A stretch of DNA of 64,000 bases, taken from positions 59,102-123,101 of the forward strand of contig NZ_PTIS01000007.1 of NCBI RefSeq assembly GCF_002934235.1, given 5' to 3'. Position numbers and translations under genes: made by a program. The DNA is from Clostridium algidicarnis DSM 15099 (GTDB lineage: Bacteria > Bacillota > Clostridia > Clostridiales > Clostridiaceae). Positions within the stretch are counted from its first letter, which is position 1, and each line of letters starts with the position of its first letter. Positions 58,249-64,000 of this stretch are shown here, in pieces. A model generated the notes under the pieces. It ran no database searches and had not been told where the DNA came from. It saw only the letters and a list, made by a program, of their open reading frames with translations.

Positions 58249-59397
58249 CTAAAATATATCTAACAGCTTTTCTTTTTTATATCTTACTTCTAAAGAAACT
58301 ACTCCTATTAAAACCATAGCTGATATAAATCCAAATACCAAAAACCTAGGTATATCTATGGAACCAATTCCAAGCATTATAGTATTACTAGTTATTATTT
58401 TGCTTAAAATTATTACTATTAAAAGTGATATTCCTGTGAAAGTTATATATCTATGCGATTTTCTTGATACGTAAGAAATTATAAGGGCTAAGGCAAAAGC
58501 TAAGATATATACAATAATAATTGATAAAATAATATATTGAATTAGTGTTAAATCAAACCAATTAGCCCCATATTTAAAACAGGAATTTATGTTTGAATTA
58601 TAAAAAAGCTCTACAGTATTTTGTCTTGTTAAAAACAAAGTAAATAGTATACTTAATTCTAAAGTAACCATTATAAACGCAGATATTAATACTGCAGCTA
58701 TTTTATCCTTATATAATCTTCTTCCTCTTCTTGTAGTATACTGAAGCACCTCCATATTCACCACTTCATCTTTAGTAAATATAGGTCCTAAAATAAATAT
58801 TATAGATACTATTACAAGTAAAGTAGTATTAATTATAAAACTGTTATAATTATCAAATATAAACCAAGGTAGAATGTCATTATTTACTTTAGTTTTGTTT
58901 ATTTCTGTTAATCTATCTTTTTGTGCTCCGCTTTCAATATATGAATTATTATCTTTATTTTCAAAATTATCAATAAAATATCCCATAGATCGGATCTTTG
59001 AAAGTGACTCTTCTATCTCTTTAAAAGATATGTTATTAGATAACTCATCCAGCTTTTTAACTTCCCCTTTTAGATTTGAATTAAATTCCTGGAATTTGTC
59101 ATAACTATCAGCCCCCAACTCCTTAGCATATTCATTTTCCTTAAGATAATTATCAGCTTCTTTTTTAAAATTCAGTTCTAAATTTTTAAGATATCCTAAG
59201 TCCTCATCCTCTAAATGATTACCTTTTTGCTTTATCATCTCTTTAGCTATTGTATAAATCTCTTCGTCTCCACGACTAGGAAATAGATTTATTTCAGAAC
59301 TTATAAACATGTAATACATAACAAAACTTATGATACATAGAACAAATATACTTTTTATATTTAAAATCTTTTTAACTTCATTAAAAATAATTCTCAT
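58249..59397 (-). CDS. ABC-2 type permease of the sigma-linked cassette (second)
   Basis: A 382-residue integral membrane protein with one N-terminal helix (about 12-30), a large extracytoplasmic Lys/Glu-rich region (about 35-170), then five or six helices (180-375). This is the pattern of ABC-2 permeases such as those of bacteriocin/antibiotic resistance exporters. ATG 59397 follows GGGGG. The gene begins eight bases after the previous permease and is the last in the operon. Confidence 0.82.
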   Translation of the reverse strand: MRIIFNEVKKILNIKSIFVLCIISFVMYYMFISSEINLFPSRGDEEIYTIAKEMIKQKGNHLEDEDLGYLKNLELNFKKEADNYLKENEYAKELGADSYDKFQEFNSNLKGEVKKLDELSNNISFKEIEESLSKIRSMGYFIDNFENKDNNSYIESGAQKDRLTEINKTKVNNDILPWFIFDNYNSFIINTTLLVIVSIIFILGPIFTKDEVVNMEVLQYTTRRGRRLYKDKIAAVLISAFIMVTLELSILFTLFLTRQNTVELFYNSNINSCFKYGANWFDLTLIQYIILSIIIVYILAFALALIISYVSRKSHRYITFTGISLLIVIILSKIITSNTIMLGIGSIDIPRFLVFGFISAMVLIGVVSLEVRYKKEKLLDIF

Positions 59398-59405
59398 GGT
59401 TCCCC

Positions 59406-60683
59406 CTAACTTATACATTGCTTTTTAAAGCTTTTTATTGAATACCACATAACTATTATCATTATAATGCTCCAATTGATTATAGTTATTAGCTCATAAT
59501 GTTTAAAAATAGTTAATCCCCCGCTTTCCATAAACCTAAGTTCTAGATTGAAAATCAAGGTAAAAGGTGTAAATGCAGAATAAATCCTAAATCTACTACT
59601 ACCACTTATAAAAGATGGTAGCATAAATCCAATACCGCTTATAATAAAAAAACTAACGAATCCTATAAAGCTATTTTTTATAAATCTTCCAATTACAAAA
59701 GCTATACTAGTAAAAAGCAAAAAACAACTGTAGGTTAATAATATCATCAACATTAAATACTGTTTAACTGTTAAGTTAAACCAACTCATATAAAGGTTCT
59801 TGCCTCCCGAGTAAAAAAAACTGCTTATAGATGTATTCCAAACCCTACTATAATCATATACAAAGAAAAATGTTATCAAAACAATAGTTAAAAGCACCGT
59901 ACCTAAAATCAAAACAGCTACTATAATAGCTTTTAATTTATCACAAATTAAATTTCTTCCTCGCTTTGAGCTATAGGCTACTAAGCTAGTATCATTCTCA
60001 AATTCATAATTCATAAAAAAGGTGGCTATCAGTGGTATCAATATCATCATCTGAATAATAATGTTTCTAAGTATGTCCTTATACAAAAATCCGTGCATAT
60101 CATAGTTCTTACCATTAAAAAATAGATACATTTGCTCTTCATTTTCTTTGATTTGTGTAAATCTATTATTAAACTTTTCAAACCCTTGTTTAGACATCTC
60201 TTCGGCTTCACCGGATAAATTAAGAAATTCAATAGATTTTCCAGAGATCTTAGTGATATCAGTATTATTATAACTTTCAATAAGGTTTGGTATTGCCATA
60301 TAATAATCTTCTATTTCACCAGTAACTTTTATTATTTGCTCTTCATCTTTATTATATTTCTCTTTATAAAAAGCAGCTTTATCCTCATTTAAATAATCTG
60401 AAATAGAATTATAGTTTTTTCCTTCTTTTTTATTTATTATTATAATAGCTTCATCTAGGTTTTGCTTATAATACACTTTAAATTTAGCCATCATTTCATC
60501 ATCAATTTTATATCCTACTTCATCTACAATATTATTTAAAACACCTAGATTATTTCTAAGTTTATATCCATTAAAAACTGTAAATAAATCAAATGCTAAA
60601 AAAACTAAAAAAACTACTATTACTATTGGAGATTTGAAGATCTTTTTTATTTCGTGTTTAAAGATTTCACTACAGTCTAACAT
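59406..60683 (-). CDS. ABC-2 type permease of the sigma-linked cassette (first)
   Basis: A 425-residue membrane protein with the same layout as its neighbour: helix at about 17-37, a charged outer region (40-195), then helices from about 210 on. KSFKKQCIS ends it. The two permeases look like distant paralogues and could form a heterodimer. The ATG comes directly after the ATPase stop (TAGATG), indicating coupling. Confidence 0.82.
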   Translation of the reverse strand: MLDCSEIFKHEIKKIFKSPIVIVVFLVFLAFDLFTVFNGYKLRNNLGVLNNIVDEVGYKIDDEMMAKFKVYYKQNLDEAIIIINKKEGKNYNSISDYLNEDKAAFYKEKYNKDEEQIIKVTGEIEDYYMAIPNLIESYNNTDITKISGKSIEFLNLSGEAEEMSKQGFEKFNNRFTQIKENEEQMYLFFNGKNYDMHGFLYKDILRNIIIQMMILIPLIATFFMNYEFENDTSLVAYSSKRGRNLICDKLKAIIVAVLILGTVLLTIVLITFFFVYDYSRVWNTSISSFFYSGGKNLYMSWFNLTVKQYLMLMILLTYSCFLLFTSIAFVIGRFIKNSFIGFVSFFIISGIGFMLPSFISGSSRFRIYSAFTPFTLIFNLELRFMESGGLTIFKHYELITIINWSIIMIIVMWYSIKSFKKQCIS

Positions 60684-61547
60684 CTATATACCCTCATTGT
60701 ATTGATACAAAAATACGTCTTCTAGGTTAGGACTAACAAGCTTCCAATCTTCATTTCTATCTGACTCTTCTATAAATCTAAGCTTCATCCTGCCATTTTC
60801 CTGTTTTTCTGATAATGAAATATGGCATTCTCTAAACCTTCTAACTTCTGAAAAATCTATTTCCGTTTCATATACCTTACCTTCAAGAGTTCTGCAAATG
60901 TTCTCTACAGTGTCCTTATATAATATCTTCTTATCTTTAAGCATAATAACTTCGTTCGCAATAAATTCTATGTCACTAACTATATGAGTGGATATAATCA
61001 CTATTCTATCCCTACTTAAGTCTGTTAATATATTTCTAAATCTTACTCTTTCCTTTGGATCTAGACCTGCGGTAGGTTCATCTAAGATTATGATTTTAGG
61101 ATTATTTAATAAAGATTGCGCTATACCTACTCTTTGTATCATACCACCCGAAAACTTCTTCATCTTTTTATTAGCTACATCCTCTAAGGCTACTAAATTT
61201 AACAAATTTTCTATGTTAAATATAGCTTCTTTCTTATCTACTCCCTTTAGTGCTGCTAAATAAATTAGAAATTGCTTTGGTGAATAGTTTTTATAATAGC
61301 CAAATTTTTGTGGCAGATAACCTAAAATACCTCTATACTCTTCATCTAAAGCTATAATATCAGTGCCTTCATAAAGAATTTCACCCTTAGTTTGGAATAT
61401 AAGTGTAGTAAGAAGCTTTATTAAAGTAGTTTTTCCAGCTCCATTCGGAGCAAGTAATCCATAAACCCCATTTTTAAATTCTAGATTTATATCCTCTAAA
61501 ACAATATAATCATCAAAACTTTTAGTTAAATTATTGATTGTAAGCAT
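60684..61547 (-). CDS. ABC transporter ATP-binding protein of the sigma-linked cassette
   Basis: A 287-residue ATPase. Walker A is LLAPNGAGKTT (31-41), with Ala in place of the usual first Gly. The Q-loop is GYLPQKFGYY, the signature FSGGMIQRVGIAQ, Walker B IIILDEPTAGLDP, and the switch His is in ISTHIVSDIE. The extra C-terminal stretch after about 220 is as in drug and bacteriocin exporters. It follows the small membrane protein by two bases. Confidence 0.93.
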   Translation of the reverse strand: MLTINNLTKSFDDYIVLEDINLEFKNGVYGLLAPNGAGKTTLIKLLTTLIFQTKGEILYEGTDIIALDEEYRGILGYLPQKFGYYKNYSPKQFLIYLAALKGVDKKEAIFNIENLLNLVALEDVANKKMKKFSGGMIQRVGIAQSLLNNPKIIILDEPTAGLDPKERVRFRNILTDLSRDRIVIISTHIVSDIEFIANEVIMLKDKKILYKDTVENICRTLEGKVYETEIDFSEVRRFRECHISLSEKQENGRMKLRFIEESDRNEDWKLVSPNLEDVFLYQYNEGI

Positions 61548-61549
61548 TT

Positions 61550-62278
61550 TTAAATTTCTCCTCTCTTAACCTTTATAAGCTTTCTTAAATTCTTTATATA
61601 TATTATTGCCGTTATAAAAGTGATTATTAGATGAATATATAAGGGTATTTCATCTAATAATTTTATAGGTTTATTAGTAACATCAAATACCATTAGCATA
61701 GGTGAACACAACCATAATGACATTATTAAGTACTTATATGACCTACCTTTAAAATTTATTAAAACTAATATATATAATGTAGAAAATATAAACAAGGCTG
61801 ATATGGACACTATTATAATCTCCATCACATTGAAATTTCTTTTTACCAAAAACATAATAACTACAATCAAGGTGTTTATAACCATAGCTACTATGCTAAA
61901 AATAAACATTCTTATAGCTGTGATATTATAAAAGTTATATTTACAAGTAGCCTGAAGTTCGTAAATTCCATGAACTCTACTACTTATAAAACTATAGGAA
62001 CAAATAAAAAAGTAAAAAATAGGAGAAGTAGAAAAGGTGTAAACTTTGAGCCTATAATCAAAATATATTTCACCGCTGTTACTCGTATTGAATTGTAAAC
62101 CAAAGAAGCTAAAGGCTAACACTAAAAGTATAATAATAAATATTAACTCACTTTTATCATGAAATATATATTTAAAACCTAATTCCTTTCTAATAGCTTT
62201 CAAATAGGAAAAGAAACCCTCTTTTCCTTTTAAACCTTTGTCTAAAATTTCATCCATATTGATTTCTAAATCACTCAT
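61550..62278 (-). CDS. Membrane protein of unknown function, candidate anti-sigma factor
   Basis: No family recognised. The 242-residue chain has a soluble N-terminus of about 40 residues (DLEINMDEILDKGLKGKEG) and about six membrane helices (45-65, 85-100, 122-145, 152-172, 180-198, 210-232). Its start overlaps the sigma gene end by 8 nt. Membrane proteins in this place next to ECF sigma factors are commonly anti-sigma factors, so this is inferred. It may instead be a transporter subunit. Confidence 0.6.
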   Translation of the reverse strand: MSDLEINMDEILDKGLKGKEGFFSYLKAIRKELGFKYIFHDKSELIFIIILLVLAFSFFGLQFNTSNSGEIYFDYRLKVYTFSTSPIFYFFICSYSFISSRVHGIYELQATCKYNFYNITAIRMFIFSIVAMVINTLIVVIMFLVKRNFNVMEIIIVSISALFIFSTLYILVLINFKGRSYKYLIMSLWLCSPMLMVFDVTNKPIKLLDEIPLYIHLIITFITAIIYIKNLRKLIKVKRGEI

Positions 62279-62831
62279 TATGAGTTTCCTCCATATACAT
62301 TATTCTAATCTTTTTTAGCATGCTATAATACTTCGTTTTTACAGTAGATTCATTTAAATCCAAAGCATTTCCTATATCTTTAAAGGTCATATCAGCAAAA
62401 ATCTTCATTCTAAAAATTTGCTGAAGATTAGCTTCAAAATTATTAACTATAACTAAAATATCTTTTACTTTTTCTCGTTTTATAAAATCATCCTCTATAT
62501 CCCCTTTAGCCTTAAGTTCTATGCAATCTATAGTCATTGAGCTTGTCCATTGTTTATAGTTTTTTGACCTATAGTAGTCAATTATTTTATTACTAGCTAT
62601 CTTATATATCCAAGTTCTAAAAGAACATCTTTCCACATTATAATTGTCTATAGACCTAATCATACTAATAAAAATCTCTTGGGTTATATCTGCCGCTAAT
62701 TGTCTACAGGAGGTTTGCTTAAAGACATAGCCATAAATTTCACTATAATAGCCTTTGATAAGTATATTAGCAGATTCTCTGTGGCCTTTTTTTTGAATGT
62801 TTTTTATAAGCTTCAGTTCATGGTCTAGCAT
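62271..62831 (-). CDS. ECF-type RNA polymerase sigma factor
   Basis: A 186-residue sigma-70 family protein with only regions 2 and 4. Region 2 includes LAADITQEIFISMIRSID and FRTWIYKIASNKIIDYYRSK. Region 4 has IFRMKIFADMTFKDIGNALD and LNESTVKTKYYSMLKKIR, a DNA-reading helix-turn-helix. ATG 62831 follows AAAGGAGGTAAAG. It leads a tightly packed five-gene operon and resembles the sigY arrangement of Bacillus (sigma, small proteins, ABC pair). Confidence 0.92.
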   Translation of the reverse strand: MLDHELKLIKNIQKKGHRESANILIKGYYSEIYGYVFKQTSCRQLAADITQEIFISMIRSIDNYNVERCSFRTWIYKIASNKIIDYYRSKNYKQWTSSMTIDCIELKAKGDIEDDFIKREKVKDILVIVNNFEANLQQIFRMKIFADMTFKDIGNALDLNESTVKTKYYSMLKKIRIMYMEETHNE

Positions 62832-63061
62832 CTTTACCTCCTTTTATAAATCTACTGTATATATGTTTCTTTATTTAATACCGGTACATACTAGTATTCG
62901 TAATCCCTTTAAAAATAGTTTTAAAAAACTTGTATTTTCTTATCTTTTTGTTTTGATATATTATAAAACCCTATCACCTTTATTATAAAGGCACTACGCT
63001 ATCATTTACCATCATTAGCCCTTAGAGAATTTATTAATAGATGCGATATTCGTGATACAAC
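62832..63061. other. Gene-free interval before the sigma factor gene
   Basis: No gene supported. On the minus strand, 30-60 bp before the ribosome site, two short palindromes lie next to each other: ATACTAGTAT (62890-62899) and TACCGGTA (62880-62887). They could be an operator or part of the sigma factor's own promoter. No canonical ECF -35/-10 pair was identified. Confidence 0.4.
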
Positions 63062-63089
63062 AAAAAAAGCCCTTGAAATCAAGGACTTT
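63062..63089 (-). terminator. Terminator of the tRNA operon
   Basis: The minus strand reads AGTCCTTGA-TT-TCAAGGGCT and then TTTTTTG: 9-bp stem with one G-U. Confidence 0.85.
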
Positions 63090-63117
63090 ACATTGTATCA
63101 CAATATAAGTGATTTTA

Positions 63118-63192
63118 TGGAGGCGCCACCCGGATTTGAACCGGGGAATAAAGGTTTTGCAGACCTTTGCCTTACCACTTGGCTATAGCGCC
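63118..63192 (-). tRNA. tRNA-Cys (anticodon GCA)
   Basis: The acceptor GGCGCTA/TGGCGCC (one G-U), T-loop GTTCAAATC, and anticodon loop CTGCAAA are clear. T73 is the Cys identity base. CCA is encoded. Confidence 0.95.
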
Positions 63193-63196
63193 TTAT

Positions 63197-63271
63197 TGGA
63201 GCGGAAGATGGGATTCGAACCCACGACGTTCACCTTGGGAAGGTGACGCTCTACCACTGAGCCACTCCCGC
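63197..63271 (-). tRNA. tRNA-Gly (anticodon CCC)
   Basis: Acceptor GCGGGAG/CTTCCGC, T-arm GGTTCGAATC, and anticodon stem TCACC/GGTGA with loop TTCCCAA. The loop gives CCC, reading GGG. CCA is encoded. Confidence 0.92.
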
Positions 63272-63283
63272 AACATATTTTTT

Positions 63284-63359
<76 letters not shown>

Positions 63360-63365
63360 ACTTTA

Positions 63366-63442
63366 TGGCGACCCAGAAGGGACTCGAACCCTCGACCTCC
63401 GGCGTGACAGGCCGGCACTCTAACCAACTGAGCTACTAGGCC
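63366..63442 (-). tRNA. tRNA-Asp (anticodon GTC)
   Basis: Acceptor GGCCTAG/CTGGGTC, anticodon stem CCGGC/GCCGG with loop CTGTCAC, G73 and encoded CCA. Confidence 0.95.
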
Positions 63443-63579
63443 ATAAATTAGAATCCCTAATTAGAGTAAAGTTTAAACTTTATCAAAAACTTAGAATTCT
63501 AGTCCAATATCGTCACTATATAAAACTTAGTCTTAAAAGACTTATGTATAAATATAGTAGATATAGGATAAAAATAAAA

Positions 63580-63655
63580 TGGTGGGCACAACAGGGCTCG
63601 AACCTGTGACCCTCTGCTTGTAAGGCAGATGCTCTCCCAGCTGAGCTATGCGCCC
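63580..63655 (-). tRNA. tRNA-Val (anticodon TAC)
   Basis: Acceptor GGGCGCA/TGTGCCC, anticodon stem TCTGC/GCAGA with loop CTTACAA, A73 and encoded CCA. A 137-bp gap separates it from tRNA-Asp. Confidence 0.95.
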
Positions 63656-63667
63656 TCAACCATTTTT

Positions 63668-63696
63668 ATTATAATACTATTATTAAAGGTTGTCAA
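63668..63696 (-). promoter_or_regulatory. Strong promoter of the tRNA genes
   Basis: Consensus TTGACA (63691-63696) and TATAAT (63668-63673) are exactly 17 bp apart, 12 bp before tRNA-Val. It may drive all five tRNA genes. Confidence 0.85.
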
Positions 63697-63808
63697 TATA
63701 TAATTTTACAGTTGTTTGAGTCAAGTAAAAGTGGGCAACTATTTTGTTTAATTTATTATCCATTATTTTACATGAGATATTTATAATTTACCATGCCCAT
63801 TTTTATTC

Positions 63809-64000
63809 TTAATTGTAGCTAAGATCTCCAAATCCTTTTAATCCACAAAGTTTTTGTATTACTTTTCTTCCCAAAGTAACCGCGGCTCCACTATAAGGAA
63901 TAGGTGCGGTATGTATCTTATATTCTTTAGATTTCGTACCCTTTTTATTAACCGCGGAAGCGGATAAAGGTATTTCACGAATTACAGTATCTATAACGCC
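63809..64000 (-). CDS. C-terminal fragment of an unrecognised protein (5' end outside window)
   Basis: The frame is open from base 64000 down to TAA at 63809-63811, giving the last 63 residues. It starts GVIDTVIREIPLSASAV and includes TAPIPYSGAAVTLGRKVIQ and KLCGLKGFGDLSYN. I do not recognise the family. Codon use is like the neighbours except for two GCG and one CCG-rich stretches, which hint at a gene from a different background. Confidence 0.7.
   Translation of the reverse strand, partial: GVIDTVIREIPLSASAVNKKGTKSKEYKIHTAPIPYSGAAVTLGRKVIQKLCGLKGFGDLSYN

Noticed and set aside
60047..60280. 77-residue minus frame inside the first permease gene
   Set aside because: Same-strand overlapping frame within a gene that has a clear start and membrane pattern.

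Overview
The window is a low-GC (roughly 30 % by eye), AT-rich stretch of chromosome from a spore-forming Firmicute, best matched to Clostridium sensu stricto. The evidence is the Firmicute housekeeping gene order, a PolC-type replicative polymerase, sporulation genes (spoVS, spoIIIE, ymxH and ytxC families), AGGAGG ribosome sites, a T-box leader and an L20-type leader. I cannot name the species. Almost all of it is conserved core genome. No prophage, insertion sequence or CRISPR array was seen.

Layout. (1) 0-5.1 kb, plus strand: 3' end of mutS, then mutL, miaA, hfq and a methionine gamma-lyase-like PLP enzyme. (2) 5.2-12.1 kb: lexA with a LexA-box promoter, a small Cys-motif acidic protein, a Xer-type recombinase, purB, a DUF378 membrane protein, HPr, a glucose-type EIIA, an aspartate aminotransferase and spoVS. 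(3) 12.2-33.3 kb, minus strand: in transcription order rimP-nusA-rnpM-ylxQ-infB-rbfA-nrnA-truB-ribF-rpsO-pnp-M16 protease-ymxH-dapG-tepA-spoIIIE-rimO-pgsA-recA-rny. (4) 33.5-41.2 kb: dxr-rseP-ispG-polC. (5) 41.5-55.5 kb: infC-rpmI-rplT, ktrB-ktrA, an SPOUT methyltransferase, pheS-pheT behind a Phe T-box, zapA, a U32 peptidase, mutS2 and a DUF523 protein. (6) 55.6-62.8 kb, the most accessory part: ytxC, a GME-fold-like protein, a decayed DUF1003 gene, a cold-shock protein, and a five-gene cassette of ECF-type sigma factor, membrane protein, ABC ATPase and two permeases. (7) 63.1-63.7 kb: five tRNA genes (Val, Asp, Phe, Gly, Cys), then the 3' end of an unrecognised gene.

Function. The window gathers DNA repair and SOS control (mutS, mutL, lexA, recA, mutS2), translation and ribosome assembly, RNA turnover (rny, pnp, nrnA, hfq), isoprenoid and phospholipid synthesis, and envelope and sporulation functions. 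Several control elements can be read directly: LexA boxes placed on the lexA and recA promoters, a TTC-specifier T-box before pheS, an attenuator leader plus an AUU start for infC, a possible pseudoknot leader for rpsO, and a hairpin that buries the tepA ribosome site.

The best candidates for something less described are the sigma factor/ABC cassette at 58.2-62.8 kb, the Cys-motif protein divergent from lexA, the 52-nt perfect palindrome before ktrB, and the promoter inside an inverted repeat before infC.
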